A stretch of 64,000 nt of DNA from Gammaproteobacteria bacterium (GCA_030427485.1 JAUICG010000017.1:1-64000), one strand, 5' to 3'; shown: positions 52,638 through 61,980, numbered from the stretch's first letter. Notes: a model not told the origin generated them from the letters alone. Made by a program: numbers and translations.

Positions 52638-53882
52638 ATGTCCGCTCCCGCTAAATTCTCATTACTGTTCATTGTTTTCGTTGATCTGCTGGGGCAGGGG
52701 TTGGTATTCCCCATTATCAACGCGCTGATTATGGATCCGGGTTCGACATTTTTGCCACACGACGCCACAGACGCGACGCGCCACCTGAATTACGGTCTGG
52801 TCATCGGCGTCTTTTTCCTGATGTGGTTCCTGGGCGCGCCCTATATCGCAAAGCTGTCAGACGTGATAGGCCGCAAGAATGCGATTCTCATCTGCCTGTT
52901 CGGCGCGTTTGCCGGGTACGCCCTGACCATTGTTGCGCTCTATTACAGCAGCCTGTGGATGCTGATTATCGGCCGTGGCATCACCGGGTTTACCGCCGGC
53001 AACCAGCCGATTGCCCAGGCAGCGATGATCGACGTCAGCGTCGACGATTCCGATCGTGCGCGCAATATGGGCTACATCATTACCGGAGTCAGTTTCGGCC
53101 TGGTGGGTGGTCCGATTATCGGCGGTTTTCTCTCGGACCCGGCCATTATCGGTGCGGCCGCCAGCCTCGCCCTGCCATTCTATGCCGCCCTGGTCCTGGT
53201 CCTTGTTGCGATTATTCTTATAGTGGTGTTTTTCAGGGATACCGACCGGCAGCGACAACCGTTTGCGTTTCGCCCCGCGGAGATCTTTGAACTGTTGTGG
53301 CGTATCCGGTCGTACCCGGTGGTTATGCGTCTCGCAGCGGTACTGGTGCTTTTCCATGTAGCTAATGTGACTTTTTATATCTTCGTGGACAATTACCTGA
53401 CCAGCCGTTTCGGTTATGGCACGTTGGGTGGCAGCATGGTGATGCTGACGATAGGCGTGGCCCTCGCAATCTCCAGCACCTTCCTTGTGGTGCCGGTACA
53501 GAAGCGCATGGACAAGCAAACGATTCTGGCGCTGACCTTTCTGGTCTGGGGCTTGTCGACAATCGTGTTTATCGCCTCCCCGGCGGCTGTCCTGTGCTTC
53601 CTGCCGGTATTCACGTTTTACTTCATTTTTGGTGTCGGTTACCCCACTTTTCTCGGTCTGTTCGCGGCCAGTGTGGGTGATGAGGAGCAGGGCTGGGTCA
53701 TGGGTATAACAACGGCGGTTTTTACGCTGGTAGCGGGCCTCATGTCACTGCTGGGCGGTGACCTGATGTCTATCGATATTCGTGCACCGTTCTATATCGT
53801 CATCGCGGGTACGGTGGTTGGGGTAGCCCTGCTCTATGGCTTGTGGAGGTCACCGCTGATCAGGGAAATGACGCGCTGTTGA
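52638..53882 (+). CDS. Major facilitator superfamily transporter, TetA-like
   Basis: A 414-residue protein with about 12 transmembrane helices. The N-terminal LLFIVFVDLLGQGLVFPIINAL and the loop-2 motif YIAKLSDVIGRKNAIL (motif A, GxxxDRxGRR-type) place it in the drug:H+ antiporter group related to TetA. ITGVSFGLVGGPIIGGFL is the motif C antiporter signature in helix 5. GAGGTGATC precedes the ATG. It lies 237 bp upstream of the radical SAM pair on the same strand, so it may export their product, but the gap contains separate promoter-like elements. Confidence 0.88.
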   Translation: MSAPAKFSLLFIVFVDLLGQGLVFPIINALIMDPGSTFLPHDATDATRHLNYGLVIGVFFLMWFLGAPYIAKLSDVIGRKNAILICLFGAFAGYALTIVALYYSSLWMLIIGRGITGFTAGNQPIAQAAMIDVSVDDSDRARNMGYIITGVSFGLVGGPIIGGFLSDPAIIGAAASLALPFYAALVLVLVAIILIVVFFRDTDRQRQPFAFRPAEIFELLWRIRSYPVVMRLAAVLVLFHVANVTFYIFVDNYLTSRFGYGTLGGSMVMLTIGVALAISSTFLVVPVQKRMDKQTILALTFLVWGLSTIVFIASPAAVLCFLPVFTFYFIFGVGYPTFLGLFAASVGDEEQGWVMGITTAVFTLVAGLMSLLGGDLMSIDIRAPFYIVIAGTVVGVALLYGLWRSPLIREMTRC

Positions 53883-53943
53883 CGCGCGGTGGTCGACTGT
53901 TGCGCAGCCCTAATACATAGTTTTTTTAGGGTTAATATCCTGC

Positions 53944-53979
53944 ACTTTGGAAGCTGTTTTTGTGGACTGAGTCCAAAGT
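53944..53979. repeat. Perfect inverted repeat ACTTTGGA-N20-TCCAAAGT
   Basis: Arms 53944-53951 and 53972-53979. It follows the MFS gene and is upstream of the first radical SAM gene. Another small repeat, CCCTAA-N12-TTAGGG (53908-53913 and 53926-53931), is next to it. Possible transcription terminator or operator; no long T tract follows. Confidence 0.4.
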
Positions 53980-54034
53980 TGTCAAAAAAAGGCAGCGCGT
54001 ATCACCCGCTGTCCTTCCCACGTGGTCAATTGGG

Positions 54035-54100
54035 GGGATATGATATAAGGTGAAGTGTAGTGGGAAGAATACATCGGTGATTCCTGCTGGATCATATCCC
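54035..54100. promoter_or_regulatory. 10-bp inverted repeat and candidate -10 element before the first radical SAM gene
   Basis: GGGATATGAT (54035-54044) and ATCATATCCC (54091-54100) pair perfectly with 46 nt between. The left arm contains TATGAT (54039-54044), a good -10 match with a weak TTCCCA 18 bp upstream. The right arm ends directly before the TGGAGTTGAG ribosome region of the gene at 54120. It could be an operator or a leader hairpin. Confidence 0.4.
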
Positions 54101-54119
54101 TGGAGTTGAGTAATTGACA

Positions 54120-56747
54120 ATGGATCAAATCGCAGCCCCTCCACTAAGGCTCACCACCAAGTGCATAGTGAAATTGGGGGCAGAGGGTGTCCACCTGCAT
54201 AGCCCGTATGGTTCGGAAGTGAAACGTCTACAGTTTCATGAACTCGTGACATTGCTGGAGGTGCAGAATGGCGACTACTCCGACGCGGGAGAGGTAGCCG
54301 GTATCGTCGCGCGCAAAACAGGCGTCTCGCCACCGGTGATCGAGAAGTTTATCAAATCCCTGACCGTTCGCGGCCGCGCGCGACGCAGACCGCACCGCGT
54401 TCCACTCGTCAGGTTACCGCCTCCGAAAACACTGGCTCGCACCGATACCGCCGCGCTTGACAAGGGCCTGATTGTCCTGAAGATTCCACAGACGCTCAGG
54501 GTTGCTCGCGGAACGTTTCAGTTGGTTGATCACGACGGTCATCTCCTGATGGGGCTCTCCGCGGCGGAAGTCATCGCGGTCGCGCAGTTTGTGACCCCGA
54601 CTTCCCTGTCCGACGGTCAGTTCAATCAGCGGTCGATGCTCGGCGGCCACGCCGTGGAAGACGACAGGTTCAGGGAAATACTGTCGCACCTGGGCGCGGC
54701 CGGCCTGTTGTCAGTGGCAGAGCCAGCAGTGAGTGAGACCAGGGTCCGCGGTTACCGGCAGACCCTGAAGGAGAACATTGCCCGGCAAGCCGCCGAGCAG
54801 GACAGGAACGAGGCGTTGCGCCAGCAGCGAACCGGCGTGTATCGCACCAAGGTGATACCCGTCGCCTTTGGAGACGCCATTCCCGCGGCACTGGGCCTGG
54901 TGATGGCCTACAGCAAGGCATATAACGGTGGCGCTCTCGAGGATTTCTATGATTTCCGCCTGGACTGGATATGGGATGAAGAGCGTACCGCGGGTTTCAC
55001 CGCCAGGCCGGCGATTTACCTGTTTTCAAACTATTTGTGGACACATGGGAACAGCATTGCCGTATCCGAGACGGTAAAACGCCTGAGCCCGGACAGCATC
55101 ACCATCCACGGCGGCCCGGACACGCCGAAGTATGCCCAGGACGCACAGGACTATTTCGAAAAGTTCCCGCATGTCGATATCATCATTCGTGGCGAGGGTG
55201 AGGCCAGCGCCGCCGACACACTGGATAAACTGCGCAGTGTTATTGGGCAGGAAAACCCCGATCTGTCGGTGCTGCAAGACGTTCCGGGGATTACCTACCG
55301 TCATCGCGGAGAGATTTTCCGCAACCCGGACCGCGAACGCATCGTCGATCTCGACACCATTCCCTCACCCTACCTGACGGGCCTGTTCGACGCCTACCGT
55401 GGGGTGCCGCGAATGCACGCGACCCTGGAAACCAATCGCGGCTGTCCCTACGGCTGCACATTCTGCGACTGGGGCAGCGCTACCACGAGCAAAATCCGCA
55501 AGTTTGACCTGGACCGGGTGTTCGGCGAACTGGAGTGGTGTTCCAAGATGAAAGTCCAGTCGGTGTCGCAGTGCGATGCCAATTTCGGCATTTTCGAACG
55601 GGATGTGGAGATCGCGCAACGCGTTGCCGATCTGAAAGCAGCGACCGGCTATCCCGAAACCTTCGGCGGCAGCTACGCCAAAAACTCCACCAAGTACCTG
55701 CAGAAAATTATCAAGATACTGGCCGATGCCGGGATCCTGGCACAGGGCGTATTGTCTCTTCAGACCATGGATGCCGATACGCTTAGCGTGATCAAACGTT
55801 CCAACATCAAGGTTGAGAAATACGATGCGCTGGCGAATGAAATGCGCAATTCCAATCTCCAGTTGACCGTGGAACTGATGATGGGCCTGCCGGGGGCAAC
55901 GCTGGGAAGCTTTATCGAAGACCTGCAGCAGTGCATAGACCGCGATATACAGGCGCGCATCAATCACACCACGATGCTGGTCAACAGCCCGATGAATGCC
56001 CCCGATTACCGGGAGGAGCACCAGATCAAGACCGGTACGGAACTGGGGCCGGGAAAAATGCCGGTTCTGGTCTCCACCAGAACCTACACCAGGGATGACC
56101 TGGACAGGATGCTGGATTTGCGCAACGTGTATCTGCTGTTTGATACCTTCGGGGTCATGCGCTTGTGTTCGCGGTTTGTGCGCCAGCAGGTCGGCATGAC
56201 GGAAATGGCGTTCTACCAGGCCGTGCTCGACAAGGCGGGCGCCGACGGCCGACAGCATGTTTGGCCCCTGCTGAACACCCTGGTGAATTACGGTCACGAC
56301 CTGATGGCGCCGCCCTACAGCTGGGCACTGGTTTTTGCAGAGCTGCGTTCATTTCTGGTCGAGGAGTGTGGTGTCCCTGACGATAGCGCGCTCGATGCAA
56401 TCCTGGCGGCCCAGCATGCCATCCTGCCTGCCCACGGGCGGGAGTATCCGTACGCGATTGACCTGCCACACGATGTTGTGGCCTGGAATGCCCAGATGCT
56501 GGCGGCGAAAGGGGCGGGTCACTGGCGAGACTGGCAAACGGTGGTGCCCCCGCTGGCCAGCTTCGGTCCCGGCCACCTCGAGGTGAACGACGTGAACGGC
56601 GCGGCGACCACGCTGCTGGGCTGTGATATAACGATTGCCTCCGGCGGGGCAAACTGGGAAATGGACTCAGGGATAGCGCGGGCGAGCGTGGCTGTCGCAT
56701 TCCACCCGGGGGCCCTCACGGACAACGATATCATCCACGTGGCGTGA
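54120..56747 (+). CDS. B12-binding radical SAM protein, first paralogue
   Basis: An 875-residue enzyme. Residues about 8-85 resemble a PqqD/RiPP-recognition winged helix (RLQFHELVTLLEVQNGDY...VIEKFIKSLTVRGR). Residues about 118-205 look like a second small winged-helix-type domain (FQLVDHDGHLLMGLSAAEV). A cobalamin-binding Rossmann domain occupies about 245-390 (ITIHGGPDTPKYAQDA, IRGEGEASAADTL) without the DxHxxG motif, as usual for class B radical SAM enzymes. The [4Fe-4S] cysteines are C442, C446 and C449 in CPYGCTFC. The TIM-barrel continues with LMMGLPGAT near 600. The ATG at 54120 matches the paralogue start. Class B enzymes often methylate unactivated carbon; the substrate is unknown. 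Confidence 0.85.
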   Translation: MDQIAAPPLRLTTKCIVKLGAEGVHLHSPYGSEVKRLQFHELVTLLEVQNGDYSDAGEVAGIVARKTGVSPPVIEKFIKSLTVRGRARRRPHRVPLVRLPPPKTLARTDTAALDKGLIVLKIPQTLRVARGTFQLVDHDGHLLMGLSAAEVIAVAQFVTPTSLSDGQFNQRSMLGGHAVEDDRFREILSHLGAAGLLSVAEPAVSETRVRGYRQTLKENIARQAAEQDRNEALRQQRTGVYRTKVIPVAFGDAIPAALGLVMAYSKAYNGGALEDFYDFRLDWIWDEERTAGFTARPAIYLFSNYLWTHGNSIAVSETVKRLSPDSITIHGGPDTPKYAQDAQDYFEKFPHVDIIIRGEGEASAADTLDKLRSVIGQENPDLSVLQDVPGITYRHRGEIFRNPDRERIVDLDTIPSPYLTGLFDAYRGVPRMHATLETNRGCPYGCTFCDWGSATTSKIRKFDLDRVFGELEWCSKMKVQSVSQCDANFGIFERDVEIAQRVADLKAATGYPETFGGSYAKNSTKYLQKIIKILADAGILAQGVLSLQTMDADTLSVIKRSNIKVEKYDALANEMRNSNLQLTVELMMGLPGATLGSFIEDLQQCIDRDIQARINHTTMLVNSPMNAPDYREEHQIKTGTELGPGKMPVLVSTRTYTRDDLDRMLDLRNVYLLFDTFGVMRLCSRFVRQQVGMTEMAFYQAVLDKAGADGRQHVWPLLNTLVNYGHDLMAPPYSWALVFAELRSFLVEECGVPDDSALDAILAAQHAILPAHGREYPYAIDLPHDVVAWNAQMLAAKGAGHWRDWQTVVPPLASFGPGHLEVNDVNGAATTLLGCDITIASGGANWEMDSGIARASVAVAFHPGALTDNDIIHVA

Positions 56748-56824
56748 GTCCCATCTCCCGGCCTCTTGCAACCGGTTTTCAACCCGGGCCGATACTAATT
56801 TTTCAACTTGATTGAATCGCGGCG

Positions 56825-56830
56825 TATGAT
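56825..56830 (+). promoter_or_regulatory. Candidate -10 element of the second radical SAM gene
   Basis: TATGAT (followed by A) lies 76 bp before the start at 56901, nearly the same place as the TATGATA 81 bp before the first copy. A weak -35 (TTCAAC, 56802-56807) is 17 bp upstream. The TTCAA-N5-TTGAA dyad overlaps it. This suggests each copy has its own promoter. Confidence 0.35.
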
Positions 56831-56900
56831 AGGCGAGGATACGCAGTTTTATGCTCCACGCCGTCACCATACGGGACATCCGGGAATCGAGTAACTCATA

Positions 56901-59528
56901 ATGGACAACATCGCCGCCCTGCCACTGAGGTTGACCACGAAATGCATTGTGATGCTGGGGACAGAGGGCGTGCAACTGTTCAGCCCCTACGGAGCAGTTC
57001 CCCACAAACTCAAGCTGCATGAACTGGTGACCTTGTCTGCTGTGCACCGGGGCAACTATACGGACGAGGCGGAAGTGGCCGGCGTCGTCGCTGGTGAAAC
57101 AGGTATCTCGAAGTCCGTTGTTCAGAATTTCATCAGGTCGCTGATACGGCGCATGCGCCTGCGGCGGCGCGAGGAGGCGCTCCCGTCGACCAGGCTACTG
57201 CCCCACCGAGTTCCGTTGAGCAGCAATACCCCTGATTTGAGCAGGGGTTTGATTGTATTGAGAATTCCCCAGACATTGGGTATCGGCGAAACGGGTTTTG
57301 AACTCGCCGACCACGACGGTCATTTGTTACTGGCGCTTTCCGGCGCGGAGTTGCTTGCCCTCGGAGAGTTCGCTGCACCGATATCCCTCGACGAGGGCCT
57401 GCGGCGCCAGCGAGGTCTCCTTGGGAGTCAGGCGCTGGAGGAAACCCGGCTGAAGCAGATACTGTCGCGACTATACGCGGCGGACTTGCTGACACTGCTC
57501 GACCAGCCCGCGGTCAGCAGCCAGCAGGCGCCGGGTTATCGGCAGACCCTCAGGGCGAATATCGCCCGCCAGGCGGTCGAGCTGGACCAGCGGGAAGCGT
57601 TGCGCCAACAGCAGACGGGCATCTACAGGCCCAGGGTGATTCCGGTAGCGTTCGGGGACGCCATCCCTGCCGCGCTGGGATTGGTCGTGGCCTACAGTAA
57701 GGCTTACAAGGGGGGCAGCCTGGACGAGTTCTACGATTTTCGCCTCGACTGGGTATGGGATGAAGAGCGAACGGCTGCCTTTACGGCCAGACCGGCGATT
57801 TACCTGTTTTCCAACTACCTGTGGACACATGGCAACAGCATCTCGGTATCCGAGACGGTAAAGCGCCTTAGCCCCGATAGCATCACCATTCACGGCGGGC
57901 CGGACACGCCGAAGTATGCCCAGGACGCACAAGACTACTTCGCCAGGTTTCCGCATGTCGATATCATTGTGCGTGGTGAAGGAGAGGCCACCGCGGCGGA
58001 TACCCTGGATAAACTGCGCAGCGTCATCGGCCAGCAGGACCCCGATCTCTCCGTGTTGCAGGGCGTTGCGGGTATTACCTACCGCTATCGCGGCGAGATC
58101 ATCCGCAATCCCGACCGTGAGCGTATCGCAGACCTCGATACGATTCCCTCACCCTACCTGACGGGATTGTTCGACGCCTACCGCGGGGTGCCGCGTATGC
58201 ACGCGACCCTGGAGACCAATCGTGGCTGCCCCTACGGCTGTACCTTTTGCGACTGGGGCAGCGCCACCACCAGCAAAATTCGCAAGTTTGACCTGGACAG
58301 GGTATTTGGCGAACTGGCGTGGTGTTCCGATATGAAAGTCCAGTCAGTATCGCAGTGTGACGCCAATTTCGGTATTTTCGAAAGGGATGTCGCTATCGCT
58401 GAGCGGGTCGCCGAATTGAAAGCGACCAGCGGCTTTCCCGAAACCTTCGGCGGCAGCTATGCCAAGAACTCCACCAAGTACCTGAAGAAGATTATCAAGG
58501 TGCTGGCCGACGCCGGTATCCTGGCGCAGGGCGTACTGTCGCTGCAGACCATGGATGAAAGCACGCTCAACGTGATCAATCGATCCAATATCAAGGTTGA
58601 GAAGTACGATGCACTGGCGAACGAAATGCGCAACTCCAGGCTCCAGTTGTCCGTCGAGTTGATGATGGGATTGCCGGGTGCAACGCTGGAGAGTTTTATC
58701 GAAGACCTGCAGCAGTGTATCGACCGCGACATTCAGGCGCGAATCAATCACACCACCTTATTGGTCAACAGTCCGATGAACGCCCCTGATTATCGTGAGG
58801 AGCATCAGATCGAGACCGGTACGGAACCGGGACCTGGAAAAATGCCGGTTCTGGTCTCCACCAGAACCTATACCAGGGATGACCTGAGCCGGATGATGGC
58901 GCTCAGGGATGTGTACATGGTACTCGACACCTTCGGCGTAATGCGATTGTGCTCCCGATTTGTGCGCCAACAGGTCGACATGACAGAAATGCAGTTTTAC
59001 CAGTTGTTGTTGTCGGAAGCGGGGCCCGCCGGCAAGGAACCGGAGTGGCCGCTGCTGAATACCCTGGTGAACTACGGGACCGGCCTGATGGCGCCGCCGT
59101 ATAGTTGGGCTCTGGTGTTCAAGGAGTTGCGCAGGTTTATGATCCAGAAGTGCGGGGTGCCGGACGATAGCGCGCTGGATGCCGCCATTGCCGCCCAGCA
59201 CGCTATCCTGCCCGCATTCGGACGGGCATATCCGCACGTGCTTGAGCTGCCGCACGATGTGGTGGCCTGGCACGCCCAGGTACTTGCCGTGAAGGGGGAC
59301 GGCCACTGGAGGGACTGGCCGTCGATCGTGCCGCCGCTTGCCAGTTTTGGACCGGGTCGTCTCGAGGTCAACGATGTTGATGGCCTGGTGACCGCGTTGC
59401 TCGGTTGCGATGTTGCGATGAGCTCGGGAGGAGCGAACTGGGATATGGACTCGGGAATCGCGCGGGCCAGGGTGGACCTGGTGTACAACTCCCTTCGTCT
59501 GGCAGATAACATCATTCACGTCGCCTGA
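56901..59528 (+). CDS. B12-binding radical SAM protein, second paralogue
   Basis: An 875-residue tandem duplicate of the preceding protein with the same domain order. From the cobalamin domain to the C-terminus the two are nearly identical in long blocks (for example GSATTSKIRKFDLDRVFGEL and QSVSQCDANFGIFERDV). The N-terminal 230 residues, with the PqqD-like region (KLHELVTLSAVHRGNYTDE), are less similar. The [4Fe-4S] cysteines are C443, C447 and C450. The 153-bp gap between the copies retains similar leader sequence just before the ATG (GAGTAA). Divergence confined to the presumed recognition domain suggests that the copies act on different substrates or sites. The amine oxidase gene follows 11 bp later. 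Confidence 0.85.
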   Translation: MDNIAALPLRLTTKCIVMLGTEGVQLFSPYGAVPHKLKLHELVTLSAVHRGNYTDEAEVAGVVAGETGISKSVVQNFIRSLIRRMRLRRREEALPSTRLLPHRVPLSSNTPDLSRGLIVLRIPQTLGIGETGFELADHDGHLLLALSGAELLALGEFAAPISLDEGLRRQRGLLGSQALEETRLKQILSRLYAADLLTLLDQPAVSSQQAPGYRQTLRANIARQAVELDQREALRQQQTGIYRPRVIPVAFGDAIPAALGLVVAYSKAYKGGSLDEFYDFRLDWVWDEERTAAFTARPAIYLFSNYLWTHGNSISVSETVKRLSPDSITIHGGPDTPKYAQDAQDYFARFPHVDIIVRGEGEATAADTLDKLRSVIGQQDPDLSVLQGVAGITYRYRGEIIRNPDRERIADLDTIPSPYLTGLFDAYRGVPRMHATLETNRGCPYGCTFCDWGSATTSKIRKFDLDRVFGELAWCSDMKVQSVSQCDANFGIFERDVAIAERVAELKATSGFPETFGGSYAKNSTKYLKKIIKVLADAGILAQGVLSLQTMDESTLNVINRSNIKVEKYDALANEMRNSRLQLSVELMMGLPGATLESFIEDLQQCIDRDIQARINHTTLLVNSPMNAPDYREEHQIETGTEPGPGKMPVLVSTRTYTRDDLSRMMALRDVYMVLDTFGVMRLCSRFVRQQVDMTEMQFYQLLLSEAGPAGKEPEWPLLNTLVNYGTGLMAPPYSWALVFKELRRFMIQKCGVPDDSALDAAIAAQHAILPAFGRAYPHVLELPHDVVAWHAQVLAVKGDGHWRDWPSIVPPLASFGPGRLEVNDVDGLVTALLGCDVAMSSGGANWDMDSGIARARVDLVYNSLRLADNIIHVA

Positions 59529-59539
59529 GGTGGCCTGCC

Positions 59540-60832
59540 TTGCGACTGTCCGCCGCTGAACCAGAACCTTACCCCGCATCCTACTATGCGGCTACCCGCA
59601 ACGAGGCCATGGAGTTTCCAGCGCTTTGCGCGGACGTACGCAGCGATATTTGCGTGGTTGGCGCCGGTTTTACCGGCATAGCCACCGCGCTTACGCTGGC
59701 CGAGCGCGGTTACAGTGTCACCGTACTGGAACAACACCGGGTGGGTTGGGGCGCCTCGGGTCGCAGTGGCGGGCAGATGCTTGGTGGTCTGCCCGGTGAG
59801 GCCGCACTGCAAAAATATTGGGGGCAATCTCGCGCCGACGCCTTGTTTGAACTCGGTTACCGCGGTCACGACATCATCGCGCAACGGGTGCTAAAGTACG
59901 GTATCGAGTGCGACCTGACTTACGGCGCGATCGACGTGGCGCGCCGGCCGCGACATGTGGAACGGCTGAAGCGAATGCATGAAGCGCTCTGCGCGCGCGG
60001 CATGGAAGGCCAACTGCGCCTGGTGACTGCAGTGGATTTGCCGGAATTGATCGGTACGGACAAATACCTGGGCGGCCTGGTCAATACGCGCAACGGTCAT
60101 CTACACCCCCTCAATCTGTGTCTGGGCGAGGCGCGTGCAGCTGTCGGTCTCGGTGTCACTGTTTACGAGTGCAGCGAGGTCACCGCCATTGAGCACGGTC
60201 CCCAGGTGCTGGTCAGGACCGCACAGGGCAGTGTGCGAGCAGACAGTGTGGTGCTTGCCGGGAACGGGTATCAGCATCTCGAGCCCGCGGTACTGGCGGG
60301 TATGGTATTTCCCGCTGGCAGTTACATTGTGGCGACCGAGCCACTGGAATTCGCGGAAGCAGCGCAAATCAATCCGGATTCTCTCGCTGTCTGTGACATG
60401 AATGAAGTGCCCGATTATTTTCGGTTTTCCGCCGACAGGCGATTACTGTTTGGCGGCCGCTGCAGCTACTCGGGTCGCGAACCTCGCAATATCGAGAAGG
60501 CCATGTTGCCGCGCCTGCGAGACATCTACCCGCAGCTTTCCCTGAAACAGGTGGATTACGCGTGGGGCGGCAAAATTGGCATCGTCGTGAACCGGGTTCC
60601 GCTGATGGGCCGTATCGGCCCGAATGTGTTTTATGCACTGGGTTACAGCGGGCACGGTGTGAGTTTAAGTCACGCCTTTGCTGAGCTACTGGCCGATGCG
60701 ATACAGGGCGATTCCGAAAAGATGGACATATTCGCCAGTATTCCCCATCGAAAGATACCCCTCGGGAAAAAATTCGGCAGCCAGATTGTGGCGTTGGGTA
60801 TGCTCTACTACCGTCTGCGGGACCTGTTGTAG
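59540..60832 (+). CDS. FAD-dependent amine oxidase (PuuB/DadA-like)
   Basis: A 430-residue DAO-family flavoprotein. PYPASYYAATRNEAMEFPALCADVRSDICVVGAGFTGIATALTLAERG matches the start of gamma-glutamylputrescine oxidase (PuuB), with the GAGFTG dinucleotide-binding motif. WGASGRSGGQM and the late GYSGHGVSLSHAFAELLAD complete the family pattern. The TTG at 59540 is the best start because it keeps the conserved SYYAAT segment and has GAGGTGG upstream. It oxidises a C-N bond in a primary or secondary amine or amino acid. It is 11 bp after the second radical SAM gene, so they are almost certainly one operon. Confidence 0.88.
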   Translation: MRLSAAEPEPYPASYYAATRNEAMEFPALCADVRSDICVVGAGFTGIATALTLAERGYSVTVLEQHRVGWGASGRSGGQMLGGLPGEAALQKYWGQSRADALFELGYRGHDIIAQRVLKYGIECDLTYGAIDVARRPRHVERLKRMHEALCARGMEGQLRLVTAVDLPELIGTDKYLGGLVNTRNGHLHPLNLCLGEARAAVGLGVTVYECSEVTAIEHGPQVLVRTAQGSVRADSVVLAGNGYQHLEPAVLAGMVFPAGSYIVATEPLEFAEAAQINPDSLAVCDMNEVPDYFRFSADRRLLFGGRCSYSGREPRNIEKAMLPRLRDIYPQLSLKQVDYAWGGKIGIVVNRVPLMGRIGPNVFYALGYSGHGVSLSHAFAELLADAIQGDSEKMDIFASIPHRKIPLGKKFGSQIVALGMLYYRLRDLL

Positions 60833-60843
60833 CGGGCATCGCT

Positions 60844-61728
60844 TTACTGCGCGAGTAATCCCTCTCGCAGTACTCGCGCCTGCTGCTTGATACGGCGGAG
60901 GTTATCAGGACCTGCCCTCAGCAGCTGCTTTTGCAGTGCGGGAAGACTTTCCAGTGCCGGATCTTCGAAAATGTAGACCACGGATTTCGGTTTCAGCGCG
61001 ATCGGCTCGGGGATTTCAGGCGTTGCCAATACCATATCCAGCGTGCGTATGACCGCGTTGTCGAAATCGGCGGGATCGAGTCCCAGTTGCTCATAGGCTC
61101 GCTCATACAGTGGTCGCAGCGTGTGGAATGTCTCCACCAGCACGCTGACGTTCAGTGCCGTGATGGCATCCGTGTAACCGTCATAGCGGTTGTAGCTGGC
61201 GGGACTCATGTACAGCTTATCGCCCTCCCGATCTACGCTGAAAGCTTGCGTGGGGCGATCGAGCGGGACCATTTTGCGCAGGATTATGCCCCGACCCAGG
61301 CCGTCCACCAGCGCCGCGCTCAAATCCAGTGGGTGATCACCGGCAGTGAGTTTATTCAGCTTTGCGTCCGCACCGGCAGCCGCCAGCTGTTGCTGAAGTA
61401 TTGCGTCGCCCTCGGCAGGTGTCAGGGGAGCAGTCTCTTCCGCTGCTTCCTCCACGGTCTCTACTTCAGGGTCGACAACCACTGTTTCCGCAGCGACAGT
61501 GACTTCCTCGCGTACCGGTATATCCGGGGTCGGCGGCAGCGCGGCCGGTTTTGCGGGGACCACGGTCTGCGGCATTTCGGCAACAGTTTCTTCAGGCTTT
61601 TTCTCCTCCGACCAAAACCAGAAGATCACCAGTCCGGCGATAATGCCGACGGCGAGCAGCAATTCCACGACGGGGAACTTGCTGCGTCTTGACTGATGGC
61701 TCAAAATTTCCTCAGGTTCTGCTCTCAT
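60844..61728 (-). CDS. DUF3014 membrane-anchored protein
   Basis: A 294-residue protein. Residues about 18-40 (VVELLLAVGIIAGLVIFWFW) are a single membrane helix. Then a Pro/Glu/Val-rich linker (about 45-115) leads to the DUF3014 domain (about 120-290), with LPLDRPTQAF-like and YMSPASYNRYDGYTDAITALNV blocks. The family is of unknown function and periplasmic. The start at 61728 follows GGAGGAGAA. It converges on the amine oxidase gene with an 11-bp gap. Confidence 0.82.
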   Translation of the reverse strand: MRAEPEEILSHQSRRSKFPVVELLLAVGIIAGLVIFWFWSEEKKPEETVAEMPQTVVPAKPAALPPTPDIPVREEVTVAAETVVVDPEVETVEEAAEETAPLTPAEGDAILQQQLAAAGADAKLNKLTAGDHPLDLSAALVDGLGRGIILRKMVPLDRPTQAFSVDREGDKLYMSPASYNRYDGYTDAITALNVSVLVETFHTLRPLYERAYEQLGLDPADFDNAVIRTLDMVLATPEIPEPIALKPKSVVYIFEDPALESLPALQKQLLRAGPDNLRRIKQQARVLREGLLAQ

Positions 61729-61980
61729 GTGCAGTTCTCCTCCACTGTCAATCTGCCCAATGCAATGATGCAATGGTAGCCTGTGCCTTGTACTGGGACA
61801 GAATACTCTTTGCGGAGTTCGCCAGCCAGTAGTGCCGGGATTTAATTGGCGGGGTGGGGAATTTACCGGGATCGGCGCGCCGGTCGCGACCGTGAGTGCG
61901 TGCGCGAGGTATTTTGCGGTAGTCGGTAGCCGAGCACGACTTGGGGCAAAGCCGTGTAGATTCGCTGCCTCTTCGGGGGG

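Noticed and set aside
53889..54053. 54-codon GTG frame between the MFS and radical SAM genes, considered as a RiPP precursor
   Set aside because: No ribosome site, it runs through the inverted repeats, and it has no leader/core pattern. Worth a check only if homologues keep it.
55365..56297. 310-codon minus-strand frame in the first radical SAM gene (a shorter one occurs at the same place in the second)
   Set aside because: Its presence in both copies follows from their high nucleotide similarity, not from independent coding function.
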